Shown: positions 19,991 through 30,257, counted from the stretch's first letter. The stretch is DNA of 64,000 bases from Aurantiochytrium sp. KH105 (GCA_003116975.1 BGKB01000137.1:62001-126000); one strand, 5' to 3'. Program-made: numbers and translations. The notes: a model not told the origin generated them from the letters alone.

Positions 19991-21181
19991 CTATGCGCTC
20001 GGTGGCACGCGCGTCTCAAGAAGACGACGGGTCTCGCTATGAAGCCAAATTTGCGTGCCAGCATCATGAGCGTCGCTACGTGCATCGACATCAGCCGACA
20101 TGTGGTAATGCCGACCCGAAATGCTGCGGAATGCCGGTTCGGTGACCAATCGAACAATAAAGAGCGCAGAGTGCGATGGGCTTGGAAAGGTAGCTTGCAG
20201 CACGGGACTAATGGCTTTTCCTAGAGGGCCGTTCTTATTCGCAATCTCCGTGCCCACGGGCCCTGGGCAGAGGTCGATTACATGCAGATCGGGTCGCGCC
20301 CTTGCGAGACCAAGCATCCACGTGGTGATGGCAAGTTTACTGTGTCCATACCTTGCAAAGACGTCGACGATGCCGTTGGATGCCGGATATCCAAGAGGTT
20401 TCCCTGTGGCATTGAGCATCGTGGTGCTGCGGTGTTCGCCAGAAGAGACGGAAATGATCGTAGGCGCCTCGCCGCTGGGCCCTGCACGTAGAATGTCCTT
20501 GTCCAGGAGCTGCGAAGTGAAGTGAGCCGTTCCGAGAAAGTTGACGCCAAAAATGAGCTCGAAGCCCTGGGCGGTGCGAAGATCATCCTTGACGCAAAGT
20601 CCTGCATTGTTGACGAGAATGTCCACGGGTCGATCCTTGACCTTGTCGTGCAGCTCCTCCACTGCCGCGTCAATCGAGTCCAGGTCGCCCAGATCCATCG
20701 TCACGGCTGTTACCGTGCCGCGTGGTGTCTTGGGAACGTCGAGACCATTGCTGCGAAAGAGAGCGTCTGCGTCTGCAGCAATCATGCTTGTCAGCGAAAG
20801 AGGCACAGTTCGGCACGGGAGCACAAGGTCAGCCCCAAGAGCGTGGAATTGAGCTGCAATTGCACGGCCGAGGCCCTTGGTGGCACCGGTCACGACGGCC
20901 AGCTTGCCGCGCAAGGGCAAATCGCGCTCCAAAAGGTCCTGCTGCAGGGCCTTTATCTCGGCCTTATCGCGCAAGTACGTTTTGATGCCTAGCCCCAGCA
21001 CGCTCGACATGGTCATGGCATCATGCGGAAAGCCGGGTCCCGACGGTGGCACAAAGAGTCCGTAAAAAGCCGCTGCCACTACTGTGATCGCTGCCAGCAT
21101 CATCTGCATCTTCCTGCTCCTAGCTGCTGCTGCTGGCTGTTGCGCCGCGGGCTCCCGAGACTCTGAAGAAGGGTCCGCCAT
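19991..21181 (-). CDS. membrane-anchored short-chain dehydrogenase/reductase
   Basis: This 396-residue NAD(P)H-dependent oxidoreductase is of the retinol-dehydrogenase-like SDR type. An N-terminal hydrophobic segment at about 26-45 suggests a signal anchor. The Rossmann fold has TGATKGLG at 98-105, NNAG at 191-194, catalytic Ser246/247 (SVSSGEH) and YGHSK with Tyr278 and Lys282. After the active site come LCPGPVGTEI and a hydrophobic tail region. Substrate cannot be read from sequence; lipid, sterol or retinoid-like alcohols are usual for this subgroup. Its 3' end converges on the kinase-hotdog gene, with 124 bases between them. Confidence 0.9.
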   Translation of the reverse strand: MADPSSESREPAAQQPAAAARSRKMQMMLAAITVVAAAFYGLFVPPSGPGFPHDAMTMSSVLGLGIKTYLRDKAEIKALQQDLLERDLPLRGKLAVVTGATKGLGRAIAAQFHALGADLVLPCRTVPLSLTSMIAADADALFRSNGLDVPKTPRGTVTAVTMDLGDLDSIDAAVEELHDKVKDRPVDILVNNAGLCVKDDLRTAQGFELIFGVNFLGTAHFTSQLLDKDILRAGPSGEAPTIISVSSGEHRSTTMLNATGKPLGYPASNGIVDVFARYGHSKLAITTWMLGLARARPDLHVIDLCPGPVGTEIANKNGPLGKAISPVLQATFPSPSHSALFIVRLVTEPAFRSISGRHYHMSADVDARSDAHDAGTQIWLHSETRRLLETRVPPSA

Positions 21182-22236
21182 GATGCTCTGCGCCTCACCT
21201 GGACCTTTTCCCGCCTCGCTGTCGCTGCTGCTGCTGCTGCTGCTGGTTGGTGGTGGTGGAGGTTGGTGCTACTGCTGGTGGTGATTGTAGTTGCGCTTCC
21301 GCGTGGACCCAGTGTGGCTGCGTCCCGTCACTCGTTGTTGCGCACGTTCACGATTTGCTCCGATTTGCTCCTCTGCAAAGGAGAATGAGACTCTGAAGAA
21401 CGCAATTTGCCTGCCATGATGAGTGTGCCGTGCCAATCTTCGTTGGTCTTGACTACAACCGATACCCTCCGATTGCGAACGTCCTCAGATTTGGCTCGGT
21501 GCCGAATTAAATAAAGACGAGCGCACAGTTGCAGCTTGCGCTAAGATTGTTGAAACGGAGCGGAGAATCACCGCACCTTGTGCTGCCTGCAGCCGCCAGT
21601 GCAGACAAAGGCACGCAGGTAGAGCTGCAACTAAAATAAACGAGCTCCGAGGAGCGTGTAAAGATACTTGGCGGCATGGTTGCCTTTCAGGCTGTCAGTG
21701 GTCTCAACTACGTATCATTTTCATCACCGAAGTCGGATTCTCGCCGCGTTACCAGGCCGAACAGGCTGAAGAGGCCGCGACCTTATGTATAGGGGACGCC
21801 TTGGTCATCCATCCATCCATCCATCCACCATCTATCATCGCGCGTCAGCCGAAGAACACTACACTGCACAATTCCTGACAAAAATGAATGCTCGTCTCGT
21901 TCTCTCCACATACGACAGGCCTCGTATGACAACAGGCCTCGCATGAAATCCTCGGCGGGCTGCATCCCCAAAGATCGTGGAGTTCGGCCCTCTCTCGGGA
22001 GCAGACCAAACTCCCGAGCTCGAGCTCAAGCAGGCCGTGAGTCGCAGCCCGGCTCGAAGCTTCGGCGGCGCGGCAGTCCTCTTTGGCTCGCTCGCTCGCC
22101 CGTCCCGTCGGCAGTCAGCCCTCGCGCTCGTCGCTCGCCGCGCCGCGCCGCGGAGCCCGTGTGATCCTGCTGGCGACGAGGGCGAGCAAGAAGAGCAGTG
22201 CAGGCGCGAGAGACGCAGTCGCGAGCGACGAGTGTC
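21182..22236. other. divergent promoter region
   Basis: This stretch separates the SDR gene (minus) from the flavin monooxygenase gene (plus). It contains a CTG run (21220-21245, mostly upstream of the SDR ATG), a CATC array (21805-21829) and an AT-richer middle, with a GC-rich 200 bases just before the monooxygenase start. No gene is recognised. Confidence 0.5.
21805..21829. repeat. CATC tetranucleotide microsatellite
   Basis: About six tandem CATC units lie in the divergent promoter region. Confidence 0.75.
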
Positions 22237-24045
22237 ATGGCGTCTTCGCCGCCGCCGCCGCCTCCTCCTCCCGGACCGGAGCTCCTGTCGCTGGGCGGCA
22301 AGGTCCTCGTCATCGGCGCTGGGCCGTCGGGCCTCGTGGCGCTCAAAACGTTGCTGGAACAGGGCTACGAGGCGACGATCGTGGAGACTTCGAACAAGGT
22401 CGGCGGAACCTTTGCCAACAAATCGTACGATGACGGCCGCCTCGTCTCGAGCAAATTCTTGACACCCTTTAGTGACCTTCGCATGGAGGACGCCGATGAT
22501 CATCCGACAATCCCAGAGTACGTGAGGTACCTTGAGCGGTACTGCACACATTTCAAGCTTTGGGAACGCATTCGCTTTGGCACCGAGGTGGTGCGTGTTA
22601 CGCGTCGTGCAGTTTCTTCTCCGGATGAAAAGGATATCTCTTATGATGTTGATGTACGCGATATTGAAAAGAACACGCAAAACACCGAGAATTTCGGCGC
22701 TGTCTGCGTGTGCTCGGGTCTACATAACGTGCCCGAGGTCCCAAACATTCCAGGTCTCGCGGAAAACTTCAAAGGCCAGGTCCTACATTCGTCCGAGTAC
22801 CGGGAAAAGAAGATTTTCGAGGGAAAGCGTGTTCTCGTGATCGGTACCGGCGAGACTGGTCTTGACATTAGCTACCGCGCGATTCAGGTAACGGACAACG
22901 TCCGTCTTTGCTCGCGCTCAGGCTTTCTCTCGGTCCCCTACGTGATTGGAAATGGACTTCCTCTGGACACCTTCATCACAAACCTTTGTGAGTGCAGTCA
23001 CTTGCACCCCCTACTAGAAGGACTCAAGGTGAAGTGGCTCTTCACCACGCCATTTATTCGACTCGGCTTCCTTTTGGGCACGGGGTCTTCGGTGGGCTAC
23101 AACCAATGGGCTGGAGGCAAAGATTCGAGTCTGGTGCAGCGTGGCTGGCTGATCATTAACAAGTCTACAGATGCAATGCCTTTCATCAACCGCGCAGTCA
23201 AACCTCATTCTCGTATCGGAAGCTGGTTGTACGGCTGGCTAGATCGTGGTCCCGTGCCGGACCGCTTGCCCGATCGGTGCATCAAGATGAGCAAAGGCGT
23301 GCGACGCGTCCTTGCAAACGGTGCAGTAGAACTCGACGACGGTTCGCAGGAAAATTTTGATACGATCGTCTTTGCGACGGGATATCGCGTATCTTTTCCT
23401 TTTCTTCACGAAACGACCAAAGACAAGACCGTGCATTGTGATGGTAGCGGGTTCAAGCAGGATGCTCTTCCTAGCGAGCACAACATAGTGAACCCGAACG
23501 AGCCAAAGCTCGCCTATCTCGGCTTTGTCAGACCCAATGTTGGGGCCATTCCTCCCATGAGTGAGTTGCAAATCATGTGGTGGATTCAGCGTTTGCGCGG
23601 CGCCATCCCTGGGCCCAAGGCGCCGCCGACGTACCGACTGCTTGGGCCAAACGATCGTACGGGGGCTTATGGTGTCGACTACGGATCCTACATGCACGAT
23701 CTTGCGCGTGATATTGGCGCCGAGCCACAGATTCGCGATCTGGCGTGGCGCTCTCCCAAAACGCTTGTGGCCTGGGCGCTGGGTCAAGCGTACATTACCT
23801 TTTTCCGTCTGCGAGGGCCTTTTGTACAAAAAGATGCGATTGCCATAAGCGAGGGAGAACTGTTGTCTCCCGTATTGCGACGTCCGCTTGCTTCCAATCT
23901 TCTCTTTGTGTCTCTGATTGGACTTTTCATGTGCTTGAACGGTGTCGCCATGCTTGTTTCGCCATTTGTGGACCTTATTCGCGCAGTACGTAGTCGCTCT
24001 ATTTCCTCTGGCAACAAAGGAAAGGAAGCGAAGCTGTCGCCCTAG
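22237..24045 (+). CDS. flavin-containing monooxygenase-like protein
   Basis: This 602-residue FAD/NADPH-dependent monooxygenase carries an FAD dinucleotide fold GAGPSG at 27-32, after a polyproline run (residues 5-12). It has the FMO fingerprint FxGxxxHxxxY (FKGQVLHSSEY, about 179-189), a second NADPH-binding GTGETG motif and the late ATGY motif. A hydrophobic C-terminal segment (LLFVSLIGLFMCLNGVAMLV, about 555-580) suggests an ER tail anchor. FMOs oxygenate soft nucleophiles (N, S); Baeyer-Villiger enzymes share the fingerprint, so the reaction is not certain. ATG 22237 is preferred to the in-frame GTG at 22198. The gene converges on the DUF218 gene. Confidence 0.9.
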   Translation: MASSPPPPPPPPGPELLSLGGKVLVIGAGPSGLVALKTLLEQGYEATIVETSNKVGGTFANKSYDDGRLVSSKFLTPFSDLRMEDADDHPTIPEYVRYLERYCTHFKLWERIRFGTEVVRVTRRAVSSPDEKDISYDVDVRDIEKNTQNTENFGAVCVCSGLHNVPEVPNIPGLAENFKGQVLHSSEYREKKIFEGKRVLVIGTGETGLDISYRAIQVTDNVRLCSRSGFLSVPYVIGNGLPLDTFITNLCECSHLHPLLEGLKVKWLFTTPFIRLGFLLGTGSSVGYNQWAGGKDSSLVQRGWLIINKSTDAMPFINRAVKPHSRIGSWLYGWLDRGPVPDRLPDRCIKMSKGVRRVLANGAVELDDGSQENFDTIVFATGYRVSFPFLHETTKDKTVHCDGSGFKQDALPSEHNIVNPNEPKLAYLGFVRPNVGAIPPMSELQIMWWIQRLRGAIPGPKAPPTYRLLGPNDRTGAYGVDYGSYMHDLARDIGAEPQIRDLAWRSPKTLVAWALGQAYITFFRLRGPFVQKDAIAISEGELLSPVLRRPLASNLLFVSLIGLFMCLNGVAMLVSPFVDLIRAVRSRSISSGNKGKEAKLSP

Positions 24046-24331
24046 CCTTTAGACCTTGGCGAACCGTATTAAGCGTAATTTTGATCCACTACGATTCGAC
24101 TTCATTCGTATGCAGCCAACATATTCATCATTTATAGAGGGCGGAAAGGGGGGGATGTGAGGGGGGAAAGACGCCTTGGGACTTGCTCAAAAGGAAAGAA
24201 AAGGCATGGTGGCTCATTTTACTTGGCGGACGTTGTTCACATACATACATGCATACACGCAAGCACACAAAGGCGTGTCAAAGAAAGGAGCGTTAATCTA
24301 CAAGACGAAATTGGGTTTCACTCTATCATTT

Positions 24332-25429
24332 TCAGCTATCCCATGGTAGTTCGCCTACAGGATAAAGTTTTCGCTCACAATAGCGCAACAACGTTGAGAT
24401 CTCTGGACAGCTGAGAATGAAGCCAGGCTGTCGCGAGAAAGGGTTGCGGTCAACTCGTTTGGTTCGCAAAACCTCGCTATGGCACCCATAGGGATCTTCG
24501 CGAAAGGGTGCAAGCGATGCCGTGGACTCGAAGAATTCGAGCTGCGGCAATCGCGCGCGAAAAGCGTTCGTGTCTGGATCCACGCCCACGTACCGAAAGG
24601 ACTCTAGCGGGTAGCGCAAGGCGGCACGATGCAAGTCCCGAAAGCGCTCCTGCTTGAACGTGTACCCAACTACTGTGACATGTTTTGGATATGAGCCCGA
24701 AAGTTCATGAAAGCGGCAAAGCGAGAAAAGCAAATTCTCCAAAGAATCGGTCGAGTACTCTTCGAGAGCGGCACGGGGCCGCACTTCCTTTGCGGCACGA
24801 GAGGACCACCATCCAAAGTGGTCTGCGACGAAAAAGTAGCTATTGGCCTCACTCTTGGGTCCTGCGTGGAGACGTGTTTGCCCTCCGCTGAAGATGACGA
24901 GCGCGTGAGGATCTTCCAGCGCAAGTTCTATCCCCTTGCGAATATGACCTGTGAAAGCCTGTGGCATGCTGGCATGCTTTTGGTAGTCAACAAGCATCCA
25001 TCGGTCATCGCGTACATCTGCGCCTTCGAGAGACTCGCCTACGGTAATGCTGTGACAAGCCACCAAGATGAGATTTCGCGCAGATCGCGCAGCCGTGCGG
25101 TCAAAGGGTGCCAACTCTGCGCTGGGGCTTCGAACAGACACGCCGTGGCGTTGCACCACGAAGTCATCTGCATTGGGGCCGAAAAGGAGCCACGTGAGTG
25201 ACCTCCAGAAAAGGCCGCCAAGAGCTACGGCCATGAATCCAAAGAGTGCGATCATGATCCAGCTCCTTTGGCGCTGTTTTCTTTTCCGCACGCTGGAACC
25301 ATGTCCGCTGCTGCTACTGCTTGCGTTTGTGCTCGCCCCCCCTGCGTACGGGGACGACGTGCTCGAAGACCCCAAGGCCGCGCTCGCGCTGCTGCCGATG
25401 CTGAGCCGAAGTTCGTCGTTGAAGCCCAT
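24332..25429 (-). CDS. DUF218 (YdcF-like) type II membrane protein
   Basis: This is a 365-residue protein. The N-terminus (1-50) is Ser/Ala-rich and ends in a basic KRKQRQR patch. A transmembrane anchor spans about 56-84. The remainder is a DUF218-type domain: LILVACHSITVG at the first strand, HIRKGIELALEDPHALVIFSGGQTR and the SEANSYF motif, then TVVGYTFKQERF. DUF218 proteins include bacterial YdcF/SanA and fungal homologues; their chemistry is poorly known, and envelope or lipid roles have been proposed. The start was chosen at MGFNDELRL. The frame stays open to 25621, but that extra 64-codon stretch is low complexity and runs into a pentamer repeat, so it is likely 5' UTR. Confidence 0.8.
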   Translation of the reverse strand: MGFNDELRLSIGSSASAALGSSSTSSPYAGGASTNASSSSSGHGSSVRKRKQRQRSWIMIALFGFMAVALGGLFWRSLTWLLFGPNADDFVVQRHGVSVRSPSAELAPFDRTAARSARNLILVACHSITVGESLEGADVRDDRWMLVDYQKHASMPQAFTGHIRKGIELALEDPHALVIFSGGQTRLHAGPKSEANSYFFVADHFGWWSSRAAKEVRPRAALEEYSTDSLENLLFSLCRFHELSGSYPKHVTVVGYTFKQERFRDLHRAALRYPLESFRYVGVDPDTNAFRARLPQLEFFESTASLAPFREDPYGCHSEVLRTKRVDRNPFSRQPGFILSCPEISTLLRYCERKLYPVGELPWDS

Positions 25430-25615
25430 CTTGTCTTCGCTCGCGTCGCCCGGCTCAGCGAGCGGACAAAGCGAGCGAGCGAGCGAGCGGGCCCCGCGCC
25501 GTCGGTCTGGCCAGCCCACGCTGGCAGACCTCTCCCTGCTCCGTCCCTCGCTGTCTCCCTCGCCGCTCGCCGTTGCGGTGAATGAATGACGCAAGAGTCT
25601 CATCACAGCACAGCA

Positions 25616-25700
25616 CATCACATCACATCACATCACATCACATCACATCACATCACATCACATCACATCACATCACATCACATCACATCACATCACATCA
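25616..25700. repeat. pentanucleotide (CATCA)n microsatellite
   Basis: About seventeen near-perfect CATCA/ACATC units form the longest perfect simple repeat in the window. It lies about 190 bases upstream of the preferred DUF218 start codon. Confidence 0.95.
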
Positions 25701-25886
25701 TCACATCCGATGAGATCCACGGATAAAGATCTCCGCAATGCCTGAGACCATCGACGGCCCAGGACCGCGACCCAGCATCCGGAACCATCTCCACGATGAC
25801 CTTGGGCTTCCGCGCTGTGCATGCAGCAGAAAGCCCGCTGCACTTTGCGCCGCGGATACTATACAATACCCCTCCCTTTCAAGCAG

Positions 25887-25894
25887 TATATATA
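25887..25894. promoter_or_regulatory. TATA-like element upstream of PHAX-domain gene
   Basis: TATATATA within AGTATATATACC stands out in a GC-rich context about 375 bases before the start codon. It could act on either strand. No transcription start evidence is available. Confidence 0.3.
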
Positions 25895-26268
25895 CCAGAA
25901 GGGGTGGCTGGGTGGCCGAGGGAAAAACCAGGCCGCCACTGCGACTCCGAGGCGGCCATCGCGAGCCAGGCGCTGGGCGCCGCGGGAAGGAGGCCTGCGA
26001 CTCCGAGGAGGCCTGCGAAGATGAGGCCGGGTCGGGTTCGCGCCCGGCGCGAGCGTCTTTTGGGGTGTGTGTATAGGCCTAGCTATAGTATTGTATGCCC
26101 TACTACTACACATTGGTTCGTGGCTACGCGCTTTGCTTTGCAGCCACTCGTGAGGACGAGCTCGAGCCCGTGGTCTCCAGAACCACAAGACGGCGCAAGG
26201 GCACGCGAGACGGCACGCGAGCAGGACGGCACGCGGGGAGGCACGCGGGAGGCACGCAGGCGAGGACG

Positions 26269-26865
26269 ATGAGCGAGACCAAGGCGCCCGAGGAGACCCC
26301 GGCGGCGGCGGCGGCGGCCGCGGAGGCTCCTGAGGCCGAGGCGAAGGCGCCCGAGGCGACCAAGGGCACCAAGCGCGTCGCCGCCGCCGAGGCCGGCGAC
26401 GAGGGGGCCCTGAGCCCGGAGCTGGAGGCGCTCAAGAAGCGCATCTGCGAGGAACTCGAGGAGTCGAACGCGTTCCTCGTGCAGCTCATCCTGGAGCAGG
26501 TGGGCCTCGAGGACGGCGAGAAGCTCCTGGCCAAGACCCACGAAGCTGTCAAGAGCGTGGAAGGCATCAAGACCGCCGACGGCGAGCGCCGCAAGACCCC
26601 AGGTGGCGTCTACTTTCACCTTGCCAGGGATCAGCTCGGGGCCGGCAAGTTCAACGTGCTCACCCACCGCGTGCGCAAGCAACGCAGGCTCGACAAAAAG
26701 TCTGCCGAGGAGGCTGCCAAGCCTGCCGAGGAGACCGCCAAGCCTACCGAGGAGGCCGCCAAACCTGCCGAGGACGAGACCAAGCCCGCAGCAGCAGAGG
26801 AGGCAGCAGCAGATGCCGCAGCAGATGCCACAGCATCCAAGGACGAGGAGGAGAAGAAGGCATAA
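26269..26865 (+). CDS. small PHAX-type RNA-binding-domain protein
   Basis: This 198-residue protein has an Ala/Glu-rich N-terminus. The middle at about 52-120 (LKKRICEELEESNAFLVQLI, RRKTPGGVYFHLARDQ) resembles the RNA-binding domain of PHAX, the snRNA export adaptor; the 'R-R/K-TPGGV-F-x-L' signature is characteristic. The C-terminus is a KPAEEAAKP-type Lys/Pro/Ala/Glu repeat. It is much shorter than animal PHAX and lacks recognisable nuclear-export or cap-complex regions, so it is probably a general RNA-binding relative. ATG 26269 is chosen because the open frame before it is repeat-derived Arg/Gly/Thr. Confidence 0.75.
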   Translation: MSETKAPEETPAAAAAAAEAPEAEAKAPEATKGTKRVAAAEAGDEGALSPELEALKKRICEELEESNAFLVQLILEQVGLEDGEKLLAKTHEAVKSVEGIKTADGERRKTPGGVYFHLARDQLGAGKFNVLTHRVRKQRRLDKKSAEEAAKPAEETAKPTEEAAKPAEDETKPAAAEEAAADAAADATASKDEEEKKA

Positions 26866-27647
26866 GGTGCCGTATAATGTGAGACATAACATAGAGACAA
26901 ACAACCAGACAAACACCAAACAAACCATTTTCGAATTTACTAGCTGCAGCTGAAGCCTTCCTTTAGCAGGCTGTCGCTCTGCGCATCAACCACCCCCCAT
27001 GCCACAGCCACGGCTGAGCAGCAACCAAGTGAACATCCACAGTGAGACTTTTTTTTTTTTTTTACAAAAAAATAAAAGTATCCGTTGCGCCTGCTTCGAA
27101 CTCAGACTCCGGGTCACGTCCTGGACTCGGACCGTCCAAGTAGTACTCAAGGTCTCCAAGGTGCGTGGTTCACTCGGCGTAGCAGGTTGAACTTGCGAGG
27201 TTGAAGCCTTAGACATAGACTCCTGACGCCTGCAACACATGCAATCGGGGTCACAGCGCCGTTTTCTTTCGATTTTTTTGTTGGTATGAGTGTGTGCAAA
27301 CCTGGGGCCTTGCCAAAGCACAAAGCAGTCGTGACTGTGGTTTCGAACAGGCAGACAAAGAAGAAGCATCGCGTTCGTTTGGTCAGTGGCAGGTAAAAAC
27401 TGTATACATACCCCTTTCTGCAGACGGCAGCGGCGTGCAAGACTCCTTTGACAGCTTTTGCATTTTCGTTCAACCCTTTAAAAACGAGTTGCCAACTCGT
27501 GCACGCGGTCTCTCCTCTCCTCTGCCTGGCAGTGGTCGAACAGTATTGATCGCACAAGGCGCGCGACGTGTGCTTGGACGCGCGCCGGGGGAAGGGGCGG
27601 GAGGCGGGAGGCACGCCACGGCAGAGGCCGGCAGACGCGGATGCACA
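26866..27647. other. intergenic region between two plus-strand genes
   Basis: This stretch contains a T15 run at 27049-27063 followed by an A-rich patch, then sequence partly similar to 37068-37130 (see findings). Just before the next start are GC-rich GGCGGGAGGC motifs. No gene is recognised. Confidence 0.5.
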
Positions 27648-29870
27648 ATGGTGCAAACGCAAATTCGCTCATCCATCCTCATCGCGCCAGAACCAGTTCC
27701 AGTGAGGCGAGAGAGCAGAATCGAACAAACTAGGAGAACAGCACGAAGGCCTTCGCCTGTCACAGAATGGGCACGTGAAATTGCAGATCTACGCAAGCAG
27801 ATCGAGCAAGGCGAGGATATCTTTGCCACGCTAGAGATTGAAAGACCCGTAAAGAGGCGTCGAACCGAGGGGTACGCCTCCTTTTCATTCGAGAGCTTTG
27901 CTCAAAATTTTATATTTCGACCACTCGAAAGAGCGCTAGAGAAACGAACTGCCAAGCGCAGAGCCCGGGCAGCACACGCAGCTCGCAATCGTCCAAGGAA
28001 GGGCAACAGGAAATACTTCTTCCATCTCAAAAATGTCACGTCGTTCATTATTGGCTCGGCAAACCTCGTGACACTTCTCTTGGTCACGGCCATGATCGTT
28101 TATCTGGTAAGCTTTCTTGGCGGCGCCTACACGCGAACGAGTGAGGTCCAAAGCGCTTGTACCCTGGAGCGGCTCGCGGCATCAACAGTCTTCACCCCAG
28201 TCCAGAACGAGACCATCAGTATCGAGGTCTCGACACGAGACCTGGCCAATTCAACGATCGCCTTGGCTGCGCCGAATCGAGAAACGGAAAACTACATCTT
28301 TGTGGGCTTCTTCTCGTCGGCGCTATCGTATATGGGATACCTCACCGAGTCCGGATCCTTGTATGTGATTGGGTCTCAAGGATGCAGCATAAACCTGACT
28401 TCGGGATCAAACTTGCGAACAGGGCATCTTGGCGCGCATTGCGAGATCTCCGTGTCTTCCGTGCTCACGTGCACGCGTCATTGCTACGGAAATTTTACAC
28501 CATATGAATGGAGTGAAGTCATCGACAATACGTTGACAATTCAAAATGCCATGGAAACGCGCAACAGCTATGGTTTCGGTGTCACTACTACATACGAGGA
28601 GATTCAATCTATTCGACTTGTGGACATGGAGGACGCGCAGTGGTGGGCCCCAAACGCAAGCATAGAAGTATTAGTGGAGACGAAAGTCTTCTCATCGGTG
28701 TCGTCCAATGCAAGCGAGAACCTTGGCAGGTGGCAGGATACCATGTTGTTTGTGTTTGTAATTGTGCTTCTCGTCAATATCCTCTCTCGACTGCTCATCT
28801 CGAGACTTTTGTTCACAGGAACCAAAGTGTACAATGCGCGCATTGCGCTTCGTGGAGAGATTGTTGGAAGCCTCATTACGTCTCCGTCAGTGTCTGTTTT
28901 CACAATTTCGATCTTTGCGCTCATGGGTTCGCACATTTACAGCAATGCTCTACTTTTCGGCGAGATCCAAACTACCAAGGTTGGTGTCGGCTTTTCGGTT
29001 GCTACGGCCTGTATTACGGCCTTCAATATGAGAATTGTCGCCTCTTCATTGGGGTTCCGCTTCAGTAGCTCCGGGGTCATGGTCCTCGCGTACTGTTTAC
29101 CCACAATTCCCATGCTAGCACCAAATATGTATACAGATGCTGTGGCATATGCAGGCATAATCGGCCAGTTTCGTAGCGAGCAAGTTACATTTGGCTGCTC
29201 AGCGTCGACCGAGCAAGCCTGCTATTCGACACCTTGGATAGGCCTTTCGCCGGCCTCGGCGTCGGGAATAGAGCTTTCGTCTCGGCTTCTTTGGCGACCG
29301 GTAAGCCTTGCCATGTGCTTTTTTGTTCTCGCCGAAGGAATTTTGGCGGTCGTTTTTGCGTTTGGCGGCAGACGAAAAGGAGGGGTGGCCTCGAATAGTA
29401 TTGTGCAGTCCCCGGGGATGGTGAGCCCCTTGAACGCGTCGGGAACAGCTTCATCTAGCGGTTTCTTTTCGAGTAATACTATCGCCCGCTCTTTGAGCAG
29501 TTACGAGCGTGCCCTGGCTTTTGAAGGGCGCGCGCCATCTCATTTTTCCAAAATTTGGGCGGCTCCTGTCGTCACGGTTTTTGGCTCATACCATCATTTC
29601 ATTTCGCTCGTTGAGGACAACCTCACCATGTGGGGCGTTCTGCTTCTCCCCCTCGACACGTACATACTCGTTCGTATTGCCGCTCTTTTCTTTGATACAG
29701 AAAATCTCACGTACTTTCTCATTCGGCGGCGTCTCTATGTAGGCGTGCTCGTCTCTGGAGACACACTTGTTTCTCGATTCGAAAATCGTCGAAAGATCCC
29801 ACGTTACGTGCAAGATTATCCCTTTCATCTGTGGAACGGACAGACTCCAAACTCGATCCTTTTGCGTTAA
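27648..29870 (+). CDS. orphan polytopic membrane protein
   Basis: This 740-residue protein belongs to no family I recognise. A basic cytosolic-type N-terminus (1-120, Arg-rich around 75-115) precedes a strong transmembrane segment (FIIGSANLVTLLLVTAMIVY, about 128-147). A lumenal or extracellular region of about 200 residues follows, with many NxS/T sites and several Cys. A membrane block comes next (about 365-385, 410-490, 550-575), then a Ser-rich loop and a soluble C-terminus with an RIAALFFDTENLTYFLIRRR-like stretch. The architecture, with one TM, a Cys-containing ectodomain and then several TMs, could suit a receptor or channel-like protein, but nothing specific supports that. ATG 27648 is preceded by GC-rich leader sequence. 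Confidence 0.8.
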   Translation: MVQTQIRSSILIAPEPVPVRRESRIEQTRRTARRPSPVTEWAREIADLRKQIEQGEDIFATLEIERPVKRRRTEGYASFSFESFAQNFIFRPLERALEKRTAKRRARAAHAARNRPRKGNRKYFFHLKNVTSFIIGSANLVTLLLVTAMIVYLVSFLGGAYTRTSEVQSACTLERLAASTVFTPVQNETISIEVSTRDLANSTIALAAPNRETENYIFVGFFSSALSYMGYLTESGSLYVIGSQGCSINLTSGSNLRTGHLGAHCEISVSSVLTCTRHCYGNFTPYEWSEVIDNTLTIQNAMETRNSYGFGVTTTYEEIQSIRLVDMEDAQWWAPNASIEVLVETKVFSSVSSNASENLGRWQDTMLFVFVIVLLVNILSRLLISRLLFTGTKVYNARIALRGEIVGSLITSPSVSVFTISIFALMGSHIYSNALLFGEIQTTKVGVGFSVATACITAFNMRIVASSLGFRFSSSGVMVLAYCLPTIPMLAPNMYTDAVAYAGIIGQFRSEQVTFGCSASTEQACYSTPWIGLSPASASGIELSSRLLWRPVSLAMCFFVLAEGILAVVFAFGGRRKGGVASNSIVQSPGMVSPLNASGTASSSGFFSSNTIARSLSSYERALAFEGRAPSHFSKIWAAPVVTVFGSYHHFISLVEDNLTMWGVLLLPLDTYILVRIAALFFDTENLTYFLIRRRLYVGVLVSGDTLVSRFENRRKIPRYVQDYPFHLWNGQTPNSILLR

Positions 29871-30257
29871 CTGTAATGTGAGAATAGTTTTTGAACTCGT
29901 GTTGGCTTCACATCGCTCATCCTGAAAATAACAACGAAGAAATTGCTTTCTCTTGGAACGGCAAGGCCCAGTCAAGCATTGATGCAAGCCATTGCATAGA
30001 GATAATAAGAGTGCTTTGTTCAAAAAGCGAAACGAGCGCATCATTCACGTTGATGTCGCGTTTTTTTTGCGTCCGCGTCTGAATTCGCATTTACAAGATC
30101 TGTTTGCTCTTGGCAGCGAGAGGAAATGAACTTTTAGTAGAGCATACTTTCATCAAGGGTAGCAGACTTTGTGGAAAGGGTCCTGCATTTGCGCGCGACC
30201 ATCGACAAAGAGGCAAGCAAGCGCAAACTCGAGCGGAGACGAAGCAGAAGATTCACA
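29871..30257. other. short intergenic region
   Basis: This 387-base AT-richer spacer lies between two plus-strand genes, with a T8 run at 30060-30068. The frame of the next gene is open from a GTG at 30171, which could extend its N-terminus. No separate gene is seen. Confidence 0.5.

Larger units (their letters stand above)
25430..26268. other. divergent promoter region with pentamer array and TATA-like box
   Basis: This lies between the DUF218 gene (minus) and the PHAX-domain gene (plus). It contains the ACATC pentamer array and a TATATATA run listed separately. The last 200 bases before the PHAX start are made of GGCACGCG-type repeats. No gene is recognised. Confidence 0.55.
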
